From positions 83,639 through 147,638 of the forward strand of contig JAEYWD010000115.1 of the NCBI GenBank assembly GCA_023429135.1: DNA of 64,000 bases, written 5' to 3'. The stretch comes from Bacteroidota bacterium. GTDB taxonomy: Bacteria > Bacteroidota > Bacteroidia > Bacteroidales > JAAUTT01. The notes beneath the pieces are model-generated. The model worked only from the letters and a program-made list of their open reading frames with translations. It was not told the origin of the DNA and ran no database searches. Position numbers and translations under genes: made by a program. Shown in pieces: positions 1-8,416 of the stretch. Positions within the stretch are counted from its first letter, which is position 1, and each line of letters begins with the position of its first letter.

Positions 1-512
1 TAATCGTCTATTACAGGATGAAAGAATATAGTTGGTTCAAGAAGGTCCCTGTCTGATAGTTTTATCTGCTTCGAAACGGAAAAAATCAAACCAAGAGATG
101 TTCCATATTCGGAAGATGTGTAACTGGCTATCTTATCCGATTCGTTTGCTGTCCATCCAAGATATTGGTTTATTGACATGCCTGCTGAAAAACAGAGCTT
201 CGAGGAATAAAACTTATACGATAGAGGTAATGAGAGATAATGACGTGTAATTTTAATATTACCTATGTAGCTGTAGTCGTCATAAATGGGGAATGAGTTT
301 TTCTCCGGGTAATAAATTAGACCTGTTTCCACTCCATGATGTCCACTGTAAATTCTGTTTAAAGTCAGGTTTAACGAAGGTTCTGTTTTCAAAAAATCAT
401 GAAGGCTGAATCGGGCATCCACTTTAATTCCTATCATTGTTTTCGATTGTGAATGTGCAAAAAAGACAAAGTATAAAATGCCAACCAGTGTTAATAGACT
501 TTTTTTAAGCAT
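1..512 (-). CDS. Partial outer-membrane beta-barrel-like protein (3' end beyond left edge)
   Basis: The minus-strand frame is open from an ATG at 510-512 to the window edge (170 codons, no stop). The N-terminus is a clear signal peptide: MLKKSLLTLVGILYFVF, then a cleavage-like AHSQ. The mature part has alternating hydrophobic/polar stretches rich in Tyr, Phe and Ser (residues ~50-165), as in small 8-12-stranded outer-membrane barrel proteins of Bacteroidota (PorT-like/OMP_b-brl families). The family call rests on composition only; no diagnostic motif is visible. It follows the diacylglycerol kinase gene on the same strand after about 110 bp. Its C-terminal strands and stop lie outside the window. 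Confidence 0.7.
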   Translation of the reverse strand, partial: MLKKSLLTLVGILYFVFFAHSQSKTMIGIKVDARFSLHDFLKTEPSLNLTLNRIYSGHHGVETGLIYYPEKNSFPIYDDYSYIGNIKITRHYLSLPLSYKFYSSKLCFSAGMSINQYLGWTANESDKIASYTSSEYGTSLGLIFSVSKQIKLSDRDLLEPTIFFHPVIDD

Positions 513-622
513 TTGGAATAATTGAGATGAATATTGGTGTTTTAAATTTTTAAGTTCAATTGTTTTGTCAGCCCCTTCACTAAATTCAACTTCGCTTAGC
601 AAATCTAATACATTTTTTGGGA

Positions 623-1501
623 TCATGGCGTAATTACCTGTAAAGCATGCTTAATTATTTCGGCATTTACACTTTGTTGTTTCCCAAGCAATTCACCATC
701 CACTTGTAATTCCTGACTTGGACGAACCATAATTTTGGCCGATGTGCATTCGTAGGTTGCAATATTGGGTTGGTTGTGGAAGTTTCCTGTAAAGGCAGCA
801 ATGGCGTTACGGATTATCCAGTGTCGCTTAGGCTTCAGTACAATTATTTCGAAACGGCCATCGTCTTTTTTGTGTGTTGGATTTATCACTGCTCCTGAAC
901 GATAACTTCCCGAGTTGGCAATTACTACCATTAATGCCCTGTGAATATAGGTTTTAACCGGTGTTTCAATAATACAGCGGAAGCTCTTCGGAGTTCTTAA
1001 AACTCTTATAAAATGTTTAAAGTATCCTCTGAATCCTCGTTTCCCTTCCTTTTCAAAACCTTTGATAACTCTGGCGTTCATGCCAAAGTCGCTCAGATGC
1101 AGGCTTATATGTGTATCGTTGATTCTTACTGCATCCAATGGTTGAGGTTTGCCTGAAAACAGATTTTCTATCGCATCTTCAATTTTCTGTGGTATTCCCA
1201 GCTCAAAAGCCAAACCGTTTGCTGATCCTAAAGGCAAAATTCCCATCGCTGTCTTAAATCCGATAAGTGAGGCTGCAACCAGGTTTACTGTACCATCGCC
1301 ACCTGCGGCAACTGCAATTCCCGGTTTGTATTTTTTAAGCAAATTACCAAGGCTATTCTTGTCGGTAGCTTTTTCGAGTTCATGAACATGGAAGGTAACC
1401 TGCTTTTTCGACATTACTTTCCTGATAATATCAGACGGATTTGCTTTATTGTCGGCACCTGAATTGGGATTGACAAAGAACAGTATTTTCACAGGCTTCA
1501 T
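623..1501 (-). CDS. Diacylglycerol kinase-family lipid kinase (YegS/DagK-like)
   Basis: This soluble lipid kinase probably phosphorylates diacylglycerol, giving phosphatidate, or a related lipid, at the inner face of the membrane. Visible family features are the N-terminal FFVNPNSG motif, the nucleotide-binding GGDGTVN loop near residue 75 and the LPLGSANGLAFELG segment of the DAGK catalytic domain, followed by the beta-sandwich domain to the C-terminus. Its 292 aa are typical for bacterial DagK/YegS/BmrU proteins. The ATG at 1501 is preferred. A TTG at 1522 would add seven residues but leaves almost no space before the divergent neighbour. That neighbour is a phosphatidate phosphatase-like gene 50 bp away, so the pair may control a phosphatidate/diacylglycerol balance. 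Substrate specificity cannot be read from sequence. Confidence 0.85.
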   Translation of the reverse strand: MKPVKILFFVNPNSGADNKANPSDIIRKVMSKKQVTFHVHELEKATDKNSLGNLLKKYKPGIAVAAGGDGTVNLVAASLIGFKTAMGILPLGSANGLAFELGIPQKIEDAIENLFSGKPQPLDAVRINDTHISLHLSDFGMNARVIKGFEKEGKRGFRGYFKHFIRVLRTPKSFRCIIETPVKTYIHRALMVVIANSGSYRSGAVINPTHKKDDGRFEIIVLKPKRHWIIRNAIAAFTGNFHNQPNIATYECTSAKIMVRPSQELQVDGELLGKQQSVNAEIIKHALQVITP

Positions 1502-1551
1502 GTCTGAATTTTTTGAACTCAAATTGTTTCAATTATGTTAACAAAGGTGAA

Positions 1552-2691
1552 ATGGAAACGACGCGTGTAATTTTGAAAAAAGCCCGAAATTTTTTTACCA
1601 GGCTTAGTCTTTACATTAAAATTAAAATGGGATGGCTGGGCGTGCCGAAGGTGATTCCATTTCTGGGGTTTAGTAATGGAACCAATACCTTTGTTACAGG
1701 CACCGTTGTGGAGGATAATGGTATTTCGCGGCCCATAGAAGGACAAAGCAAGTGGAAAAACGCCCGGATAATGTTCCAACGCTATTTTATCGATGACTTT
1801 GCCGGAGTGAAAGTTGAGGTGAACTTTTTTGGACAGTCAAAAGTTGTTGTAACCAATAAATTCGGCGTTTTTAACTGCAGTTTTCAGCATTTGCCTAAAG
1901 AAATTCCTGAGGGGATTTGGCAGAAGGTTACATTTGAGTTGCCCGAAAAGATACATGCGAAGCAGAAGCACGGCAATTTTGTTGGAGAAGTGATGGTAAT
2001 ACGTCGTAAACCACAGTTTGGGGTTATTTCGGACATTGACGATACAATTCTTATATCGTATGCAACAACCAAATTGATGAAATTTCGCCTTATGTTTCTG
2101 AATAATGCCCTCACACGGATGCCTTTTGAAGGTGTTTCGGCATTTTACCAGTCGTTGCAAAACGGGACAGCAGATGGTGCTTTTAATCCTCTTTTTTATC
2201 TTTCGAACAGCGAATGGAATCTTTATGATCTTCTGCATGAGTTTATTGAGTTTAACCGGATTCCGAAAGGTCCTCTTTTATTGCGTGAAATGGAGATCAG
2301 GGTATTAAGATTCTGGAAGATGATGGAGTACAGTAAAAATCATAAAATTGAAAAGTTGCGACAGCTCATGATTTTTTTTGGCGATATGAAATTTATTCTC
2401 ATTGGCGATAGTGGGCAGAAAGACCCGGAAGTATATTCAGAAATAGTTCGCGAGTTTCCAGGGAGGGTGCTGGCAGTTTATATTCGCGATATTGGTATTC
2501 CTCAAAAAACAATCCGGATAAAAACAATTTCCGAGGCCATGAATAAAGAATTTGATACTGAAATGATTCTTGTGAAAGATACCGAAGCCGCTGCTAAACA
2601 TGCAGTAAAAAAAGGCTTTATAAAACAACAGGAGATCTCTCACATTAAATCAGAGAAAATGAAGGATCTTGGAGGTGTTTACAATCAATAG
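1552..2691 (+). CDS. APP1-type phosphatidate phosphatase domain protein (DUF2183)
   Basis: The 379-aa protein carries a HAD-like APP1 catalytic domain from about residue 140. The DIDDT motif (DxDxT nucleophile loop) follows GVIS, then come FYLSNSEWNLYDLL and FILIGDSGQKDPEVY, matching motifs II-III of the yeast App1 family (DUF2183). That family dephosphorylates phosphatidate, giving diacylglycerol. The N-terminal ~130 residues look like the beta-rich domain usual in bacterial members. The ATG at 1552 is chosen; an in-frame TTG at 1513 would overlap the divergent kinase. No signal peptide is seen, so it is probably cytoplasmic or peripheral. Pairing with the lipid kinase suggests opposing activities. 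The enzymatic role is inferred from family membership. Confidence 0.8.
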   Translation: METTRVILKKARNFFTRLSLYIKIKMGWLGVPKVIPFLGFSNGTNTFVTGTVVEDNGISRPIEGQSKWKNARIMFQRYFIDDFAGVKVEVNFFGQSKVVVTNKFGVFNCSFQHLPKEIPEGIWQKVTFELPEKIHAKQKHGNFVGEVMVIRRKPQFGVISDIDDTILISYATTKLMKFRLMFLNNALTRMPFEGVSAFYQSLQNGTADGAFNPLFYLSNSEWNLYDLLHEFIEFNRIPKGPLLLREMEIRVLRFWKMMEYSKNHKIEKLRQLMIFFGDMKFILIGDSGQKDPEVYSEIVREFPGRVLAVYIRDIGIPQKTIRIKTISEAMNKEFDTEMILVKDTEAAAKHAVKKGFIKQQEISHIKSEKMKDLGGVYNQ

Positions 2692-2808
2692 TTTAAAGAT
2701 TTGTTCTTTGCTTTTACAAAGGTGTTTTATTTATCCTAATTATTTACTAAATTCATTAAATGCTATTTAGAAAATAAAGGAGTTGAAAGCCTGAATTGTT
2801 GAGAGCCA

Positions 2809-3444
2809 ATGGTGAACATTATCTTAGTATCGAAGAATAGGTTATTCCGGCAATGTCTCAAGGTATGTCTTGAAGATGCGAATTTATGTAAAATCATAAA
2901 TCATTACTGTCTCATTGAAGATATGTTGCAGCAGGAGGAAGCACCAGGGATTGTGATTGCCGACCTGGCTTATGAATTTCGCAGTTTCCAGTCGATCAGT
3001 AATCTGCTTCAAAAACACCCGGACTCAAAAGTGCTTGTAATTGCAAATAATCTTCTATTGGAAGAATATCGTCAACTGATTGATTTGGGAGTTAAAGGTG
3101 CTGTTTCGGCTCAGGATGATTTTGAAGAACTGGTTAAAGCGGTTAAAGAACTCGCCGCCGGAAAAATTTTTTATCCTTACGATACGCTACAGCAAATAAT
3201 GATAAATAAGCCGATGGCATCGAATAAACAAACTTCTGGTTTAACCGACCGTGAAATTGAAATATTACTTATGCTTTGCGAGGGGCTTTCAAATGAGCAA
3301 ATTTCTGAAAAAATCCATCTTAGTTACGATACCGTAAAATGGCACAGAAGCAATATTTTGAATAAATGTGAATGCAAGAATATTTTGTCTCTCTATAAAT
3401 ACGCCATAAAAAACAACCTTGTACCAGTAGCGAAGGTGCGTTGA
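2809..3444 (+). CDS. LuxR-family regulator with degenerate (pseudo-)receiver domain
   Basis: The 211-aa protein has a NarL/FixJ layout: receiver-like fold at residues 1-125 and a LuxR helix-turn-helix at ~145-205 (TDREIEILLMLCEGLSNEQI, then YDTVKWHRSNIL). The Asp at the phospho-acceptor position is kept (VIADLAY). The N-terminal acidic pair is replaced by SKN, the conserved Thr region reads VIANN and the conserved Lys position reads VSAQ. Phosphorylation-dependent switching is therefore doubtful, and regulation may be by ligand, partner or abundance. It stands alone, 190 bp upstream of a kinase gene. Target genes are unknown. Confidence 0.8.
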   Translation: MVNIILVSKNRLFRQCLKVCLEDANLCKIINHYCLIEDMLQQEEAPGIVIADLAYEFRSFQSISNLLQKHPDSKVLVIANNLLLEEYRQLIDLGVKGAVSAQDDFEELVKAVKELAAGKIFYPYDTLQQIMINKPMASNKQTSGLTDREIEILLMLCEGLSNEQISEKIHLSYDTVKWHRSNILNKCECKNILSLYKYAIKNNLVPVAKVR

Positions 3445-3471
3445 TGTTTATAATAATCAGGTTATTTATTC

Positions 3472-3599
3472 TTCCGAATTCGGAAAATCAATTTTTTTAG
3501 TTAATTTAAAGATCCAATTTATACAACTGTAAAACTAAATGAACCATCCATGATAAAGATAAACTTTGACACACACGCCAAAGATTGTTTTCATGGATG
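3472..3599. promoter_or_regulatory. Palindrome and nested inverted repeat upstream of the REC-PAS kinase gene
   Basis: TTCCGAATTCGGAA at 3472-3485 is a perfect 14-bp palindrome. Further on, CATCCATGA (3545-3553) pairs with TCATGGATG (3591-3599), enclosing a shorter CTTTG/CAAAG stem. The pair lies 28 bp after the regulator stop and ends 34 bp before the kinase ATG. It could be an operator plus a terminator or leader hairpin; nothing decides between these. Confidence 0.4.
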
Positions 3600-3633
3600 C
3601 TTCGTCTGACTTTTGAAAAATAAAAATTAACAG

Positions 3634-5076
3634 ATGAATCAGTCGGAAGCTGGCGGAAAAAATGTAATCTTATATGTAGACGACGACGAATACAACCTGA
3701 TGTTGTTTGAAGAATTTATGAAGGTTGATTATGAAGTCCTTACTGCGGTTTCGCCGGCAGATGCTTATGAACTACTGAAAAAGCGTAAAGTAAAGGTGTT
3801 GATATCCGACCAGCGCATGCCCGACGAAACTGGCCTTGAATTTATCAACCGTATTACACCTGAGTTTCCCGATCTTGTTAAAATTATTTTTACGGCGCAT
3901 GTTGATCACGATGCGGCTTTAATGGCTATCAATCAAGGCGGTATTTACCGGTATGTGCTTAAGCCCTGGAATTTCCCCGAAATGAGGCAGACGCTTCAGA
4001 ATGCAATTCGCGAATTCGATCTGAAAACTGAGAACCAGAACCTTATTAAGCAGTTGGTCTCTAAAAATGTGGTTTTGGAAAGGGCTTACCTTCAAATTAA
4101 AGAAAGCGAGAAGAAATTTACAGGCATTTTTCAGGCTTCATCCGATGGAATGATGCTGCTTCGCGATGATAAGATTCTTGAGGTTAACGATGCCTTTGTT
4201 AAAATTGCAGGTTTTGAACCAGGCAACTTTTCACGTGAAAAATTAAAGCTATTAATTGAAAGGGAAATTCCTGCTGTTTTTTCTTTTACAAATGCTAAGA
4301 TTGTTGAAAATCAGAATTTTTCAACTTTCGAGTTTATTAATGCAAAGATGGAACGCAAATATGTTGAACTTCATTACCAGGTATTCGATTTAGCCGGACA
4401 AATGGTGGTGTTGGTTGTGGTTCACGATGTTACCGAGCGGAAAATGATGGAGCAGAAAATAATGGAAGCTATTTTTCGTACCCAGGAAGAGTCGCAGGGC
4501 AGGTATGCTCAGGAACTGCACGATGGCCTTGGGCCGGTGTTGTCAACAGTGAAGATGTATATCGAATGGCTTTGCAGTGACAAAAACACAATTAATCGCG
4601 ATCTGATTAAAAATAACTCTATTCACGCTGTAGATGAAGCTATTAATCAGGCTAAGGAGATTGCCAATAACCTGAGTCCTCATGTTTTGCAACGTTTCGG
4701 ACTAATAAATGCATTGAAAAATCATGCTGACAGGCTTAAAGATAAATCGGCTATTGCCATTTATTCCAAAATAACAGACAGGATGCCTGCTGATGTTGAG
4801 ATAATGCTCTACCGGGTACTGCTCGAATGTATTAACAATTCCATTAAACATGCACATGCCGAAAATATATCCATTCATCTTGATAAAGAGGTTCAGAAAA
4901 TTTTAGTAACTTATAAAGATAATGGGAAAGGGTTTGATGTTGAAAAAACCATGAAGGAAACCAATGGTATGGGGCTTTTTAATATAGAGAACAGAATTAA
5001 GCTGATAGGAGGGGAGATTAATATTCAATCTACAATTGGTAAAGGAACTTGTATTGATATTATTTTAACAAAATAA
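3634..5076 (+). CDS. Hybrid sensor: receiver-PAS-HisKA_3 histidine kinase
   Basis: The 480-aa soluble protein starts with a complete receiver domain (residues ~10-130; ILYVDDDE acidic pair, LISDQRMP acceptor Asp, YVLKPW Lys). A short coiled linker, a PAS domain (~160-275) and a NarX/DegS-type kinase module follow. The H-box QELHDGLGPVLS near residue 290 is the HisKA_3 form. The ATPase domain has ECINNSIKHAHA, a DNGKGF box and GMGLFNIENR. The gene ends 2 bp before the ATG of a NarL-type regulator, so the two are co-transcribed and very probably a cognate pair. An N-terminal receiver implies input from another kinase. No membrane segment is seen. Confidence 0.88.
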   Translation: MNQSEAGGKNVILYVDDDEYNLMLFEEFMKVDYEVLTAVSPADAYELLKKRKVKVLISDQRMPDETGLEFINRITPEFPDLVKIIFTAHVDHDAALMAINQGGIYRYVLKPWNFPEMRQTLQNAIREFDLKTENQNLIKQLVSKNVVLERAYLQIKESEKKFTGIFQASSDGMMLLRDDKILEVNDAFVKIAGFEPGNFSREKLKLLIEREIPAVFSFTNAKIVENQNFSTFEFINAKMERKYVELHYQVFDLAGQMVVLVVVHDVTERKMMEQKIMEAIFRTQEESQGRYAQELHDGLGPVLSTVKMYIEWLCSDKNTINRDLIKNNSIHAVDEAINQAKEIANNLSPHVLQRFGLINALKNHADRLKDKSAIAIYSKITDRMPADVEIMLYRVLLECINNSIKHAHAENISIHLDKEVQKILVTYKDNGKGFDVEKTMKETNGMGLFNIENRIKLIGGEINIQSTIGKGTCIDIILTK

Positions 5077-5078
5077 AA

Positions 5079-5735
5079 ATGAGTAATAAAATTCGAATCT
5101 TTTTAGTTGACGATCACGATATGTTTCGTGATGGTGTTAAGTTGTTATTGTCGAGCGATAATTTAGCTGAAGTAGTAGCAGAAGCCCGTAACGGAAAAGA
5201 GTTTCTTGAAAAGGTAGAACAGGTTAATCCCGACATTGTTTTAATGGATATTTCCATGCCCGAAATGGACGGTATTGAAGCTTCCCGAATAGCTCATGAA
5301 AAATATCCCCAGTTGAAGATTCTTGCTTTGACCATGTTTGGAGACGAAAAATATTATTACCAAATGATCCAGACCGGGATAAAAGGATTTGTGCTTAAAT
5401 CGGCAGGTATCAGCGAACTTATTAAAGCTATTACCGAGGTGTCGAAAGGCGAAAATTATTTCTCGGGAGAATTGCTTTACAAATTGATTCAGAATATTAA
5501 CTCAAATAAAGGGACAGTTAACGGATCCTCGTCCGAGAAGCTTTCGACCCGCGAAATTGAAGTGCTGAAATTGATATCCTCCGGGTTGTCGAATGAGGAT
5601 ATTGCAAGCCAACTGAATATTAGTCTTGCAACTGTAAAAACCCACCGAAGCGCCCTGTTATCGAAAACTGGTTCTAATAATACTGCCAGTTTAATTATGT
5701 ATGCGCTAAAAAATAAGTTAATTGATCTGGTATAA
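5079..5735 (+). CDS. NarL/FixJ-family response regulator
   Basis: The 218-aa regulator has an intact receiver (residues 1-120: FLVDDHDMF acidic pair, VLMDISMPEMDG acceptor Asp, LALTMFG Thr, FVLKSAG Lys) and a LuxR-type helix-turn-helix at ~150-210 (STREIEVLKLISSGLSNEDI). It starts 2 bp after the upstream kinase stop, making it the likely phosphotransfer partner of that kinase. A small dyad element begins 2 bp after its stop. Regulon unknown. Confidence 0.9.
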   Translation: MSNKIRIFLVDDHDMFRDGVKLLLSSDNLAEVVAEARNGKEFLEKVEQVNPDIVLMDISMPEMDGIEASRIAHEKYPQLKILALTMFGDEKYYYQMIQTGIKGFVLKSAGISELIKAITEVSKGENYFSGELLYKLIQNINSNKGTVNGSSSEKLSTREIEVLKLISSGLSNEDIASQLNISLATVKTHRSALLSKTGSNNTASLIMYALKNKLIDLV

Positions 5736-5737
5736 AA

Positions 5738-5919
5738 TTTATTGAATTAGGCTCTTTAGAAATAGGTTTGTCCACAGTCCTCAGACCACAGACGTCAGCT
5801 AACAGCCATGGCAAATTTTAAAAATCAGTGTTATTGACCAAAGCTGTATGGCTGTGGACCGTTGACCGTGGTCTGTCGACCCGCTGTTATGACTATTAAT
5901 TAAGCGCCTGCTTCAATTA
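5738..5919. repeat. MITE-like dyad element A
   Basis: This ~182-bp element has inverted ends: TTTATTGAATTAGGC at 5738-5752 and the AAGCGCCTGCTTCAATTA side ending at 5919. The left 15 bp are identical to the left end of a second element at 17870-18060. The right ends share ATTAATTAAG plus TTCAATTA with the same 7-bp spacing. The core folds on itself: CAGACCAC (5782-5789) with GTGGTCTG (5867-5874) and ACAGCCAT (5802-5809) with ATGGCTGT (5847-5854). Both arms consist of 7-bp heptads. It has no coding capacity. It begins immediately after the regulator stop and could also act as a terminator. Confidence 0.65.
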
Positions 5920-5954
5920 ATTCTTAAGGGATAAAGAGTTAATAAAAATAGAGT

Positions 5955-5990
5955 GGCTGTGTAATTTTGTCCGGCACTTTTCACACAGCC
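5955..5990 (-). terminator. Probable terminator of the MCP gene at 6027-7949
   Basis: GGCTGTGT at 5955-5962 pairs with ACACAGCC at 5983-5990. Read on the minus strand it lies about 35 bp past the receptor stop and is followed by a T-rich stretch (ACTCTATTTTTATT). Confidence 0.65.
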
Positions 5991-6026
5991 AGCTCCATGT
6001 TTCGGTTTAAAATTGGTTAAAGTACA

Positions 6027-7949
6027 CTAAAAGCTTTCAAAAAGTTTATCATCCTTCTCTGGACTTGACATGTTTACATTTATCCCGTTTGTATGCTCCA
6101 ACACCGGGAGAGTGAAACGAGAACTATGTACTGGTTTTTTGGGAGATTTCTGCTGCTTTTGCAACCCGGATGTTTTTAACTTCCTACCCGTGTTAAAGAA
6201 GCTAATGGTTTCCTTAAGTAATTCTGCCTGACCGGCAAGTTCTTCGGAGCTGGAGCTCATTTCTTCGGCAGCCGCAGCATTCTGTTGTGTAACCTGTGTA
6301 AACTGAATTACTGCCTTGGTTATTTGTTCCGATCCGGCACGTTGTTCATTGCTCGATGCAGCTATTTCCTTTACAAGTTGTGCTGTTTTTTGTATCTCCG
6401 GAATAATTTTCATCATCATGTTTCCTGAGTCTTCCGTCACTTTCAGACTCGATGCCGAGAGCTCGTTAATTTCCACAGCCGCTTTCTGACTTACTTCAGC
6501 AAGTTTTCTTACTTCGGCAGCCACAACGGCAAAGCCTTTGCCCTGTTCTCCTGCGCGTGCTGCTTCAATGGCGGCATTAATGGCCAGAATATCGGTTTTG
6601 CCGGCAATGTCGTTTATAATTCTAATTTTTTCCGAGATCTGCCTGATGGCCTCCAGGCTCTTTTGTGCTGCGGTATTTACTTCCATCATACCTTGAGCCG
6701 AAGCTACGGCAATTTTCTCGGTAGCAATGGAGTTGTCGCTGTTCTGCTGAATTGATGATGTCATTTCTTCTATCGACGACGACACCTCTTCGGCCGATGC
6801 CGATTGCTCGTTGGCTCCCTCGGAAATCTGAACTGCCGAGGTACTCATTTCACTACTGCTGATGGCTACATTTTCAGCGGCATCCATCACCTGACCCACA
6901 ATTTCGCTCAAACGCGTTACCATGTTGGAAAGTGCTCCCATAAGTTCATCGTTTTCGGAGCGTTTTGCAAGGGTAATCGTTAAATCGCCCTGAGCCACCA
7001 TTTTTGCTTTGGTGATAATTTCGTTGAATGATTTGATTAAACTGTTCAGATTCTGTTTGATGTTGTCGAAATCACCATTGTAATTTTCGGTAATTAGTTC
7101 GGGCATATCTCCTTTTGCAATTCTGTCGACATATTCGGCAGCCACATTCAAGGGGGTAATTACAGCATCGAGCGTTTGGTTTATTCCAACCACAATGGCC
7201 CGGAATTCAGCATTTGTTTCTTCAGTATTGGCTCTTACAGTTAGCTTTCCGGCAATTGCCGCATCGATCAGATTTTTTGTTTGGTCTATTACCGATTTTA
7301 TTATTTTCTGAATATTTGAGGCAATAAGTAATCCTAGCGTTATAGCAACCAGAATTCCTGTGATAATTAAAAATATCATGGTTAAGGAAGTACTGTTTGC
7401 AAGTTTTGCGTTGTTTTCCGACATTCTTTTACCGGTATCCAGGTTGTATTGAGTGCTTTCGTTGATGGATTTTTGCAGAGCTTCGTTAACTTTAAACCAG
7501 TTGCCCCGCATTAACTTGTAGGCATTGGTGTGGTCGTTCGCATAAAGTAATTTTCTGAATTCAGGGAAGTAAGCCGAATATGAATGATAATTCTTCTCCA
7601 AAGCTTCGCAATTAGCATGGTCAGTTTCGTCGATAGCAGATTTTTTTAAAGTTGAAATGGTGATTTTAAATTCCTGATCGAGTTTGTCCATTTGTCCCAG
7701 GTATTTATCCAATTCCTGACGGTCGTCTGCAATATAAGCATCGCGTATTAAAACCCGGATTTGCTGATAATAGGTTGTAACTTCTGTGCAGTGACCTAAG
7801 GATACAGCAACCGACTCGTATAATGTCGTATCGGCTTTTTTCATCTTATTCAGACTTAGAATAGAGTATAGCCCTATAACCCCGGCAATCAGGGCTACCA
7901 GTATAAAACTCATAAGGAGCTTTGTTCTGATTTTCATTTTGTTTAGCAT
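6027..7949 (-). CDS. Methyl-accepting chemotaxis protein
   Basis: The 640-aa receptor has TM1 at residues ~8-30, a helical periplasmic domain rich in Glu, Lys and Tyr (~31-187, four-helix-bundle type), TM2 at ~188-211 and then HAMP. A second HAMP-like module (VAAEYVDRIAKGDMPELI...) precedes the cytoplasmic signalling hairpin. The tip contains TDILAINAAIEAARAGEQGK and FAVVAAEVRKLAE, flanked by probable methylation helices (EEVSSSIEEM). The C-terminus ends DDKLFESF, an aromatic-x-x-aromatic tail like the CheR-docking pentapeptide. It appears to be its own transcription unit: a ~300-bp leader, the shared chemosensory block at 8256-8293 upstream and a terminator downstream. Ligand unknown. Confidence 0.93.
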   Translation of the reverse strand: MLNKMKIRTKLLMSFILVALIAGVIGLYSILSLNKMKKADTTLYESVAVSLGHCTEVTTYYQQIRVLIRDAYIADDRQELDKYLGQMDKLDQEFKITISTLKKSAIDETDHANCEALEKNYHSYSAYFPEFRKLLYANDHTNAYKLMRGNWFKVNEALQKSINESTQYNLDTGKRMSENNAKLANSTSLTMIFLIITGILVAITLGLLIASNIQKIIKSVIDQTKNLIDAAIAGKLTVRANTEETNAEFRAIVVGINQTLDAVITPLNVAAEYVDRIAKGDMPELITENYNGDFDNIKQNLNSLIKSFNEIITKAKMVAQGDLTITLAKRSENDELMGALSNMVTRLSEIVGQVMDAAENVAISSSEMSTSAVQISEGANEQSASAEEVSSSIEEMTSSIQQNSDNSIATEKIAVASAQGMMEVNTAAQKSLEAIRQISEKIRIINDIAGKTDILAINAAIEAARAGEQGKGFAVVAAEVRKLAEVSQKAAVEINELSASSLKVTEDSGNMMMKIIPEIQKTAQLVKEIAASSNEQRAGSEQITKAVIQFTQVTQQNAAAAEEMSSSSEELAGQAELLKETISFFNTGRKLKTSGLQKQQKSPKKPVHSSRFTLPVLEHTNGINVNMSSPEKDDKLFESF

Positions 7950-8255
7950 GACTGTGATTTTAGGTTGATTATTGTTAGAATATGATTGTATAAGAGATGA
8001 GACGAGCTAAGTCCGTCCCTGCGAAAGGACGAATATTTAGTTTAATGAAATATGATCAGCGTTGTACCGGGCGAAGAAATATATTTTCGTTGCTTCGATA
8101 CAGATTGAAAATGCGAACATATAAACACCGTATTTATATGTCGGATATTAATTGAACTTTTTAAAAGATTAATCCGGGCAAAAGGATTTGTGTTCATATC
8201 TGATAACGTGGTAATGAAGAATAAATTTAATAGAAAGGCAGTGTTTATGCACCAT

Positions 8256-8293
8256 GCGAACTAACGGTTTTAATCCTCCTAAAGGATGATTTT
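8256..8293 (-). promoter_or_regulatory. Shared chemosensory upstream block, copy 1
   Basis: On the minus strand this reads AATCATCCTTT, 9 nt, then AAAACCGTTAGTTCGC. The same two-part block occurs at 11053-11091, 28841-28880 and 31401-31438, each time upstream of a chemosensory transcription unit. It is probably a promoter or activator site for a dedicated regulator or alternative sigma factor. It does not fit the usual Bacteroidota TTG-N19-TAnnTTTG form. Confidence 0.65.
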
Positions 8294-8359
8294 ACTTTTC
8301 ATGCTTTTGGATGATTATTATAGACTTAGGAAATGATTTTGCCGGTGCTGATAAGCAAA

Positions 8360-8387
8360 GGAGCTGTCCGTAGTTGTGGACAGCTCC
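8360..8387 (-). terminator. Terminator hairpin of the MCP gene at 8417-10339
   Basis: GGAGCTGTCC and GGACAGCTCC form a perfect 10-bp stem with an 8-nt loop, 30 bp past the receptor stop on the minus strand. It is followed by a short T-containing stretch (TTTGCTTATC). Confidence 0.7.
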
Positions 8388-8416
8388 GTAATAAGGTTAA
8401 AAACTGGTCAGGGTGT

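Larger units (their letters stand above)
7950..8416 (-). promoter_or_regulatory. Leader/intergenic region of the 6027-7949 receptor
   Basis: No gene is seen here. Besides the conserved block (8256-8293) and the terminator of the next gene (8360-8387), there is a hairpin ACATATAAA/TTTATATGT at 8117-8141 with a 7-nt loop. It would lie in the untranslated leader if transcription starts near the conserved block. The rest is AT-rich without recognisable structure. Confidence 0.5.

Noticed and set aside
32..250. Small plus-strand ORF of 72 aa
   Set aside because: It lies opposite a better minus-strand frame with a signal peptide that runs off the edge; the composition of the plus-strand product is that of an antisense shadow.
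5738..5919. Complete insertion sequence
   Set aside because: The element is about 180 bp with no transposase frame, so only a non-autonomous element is possible.
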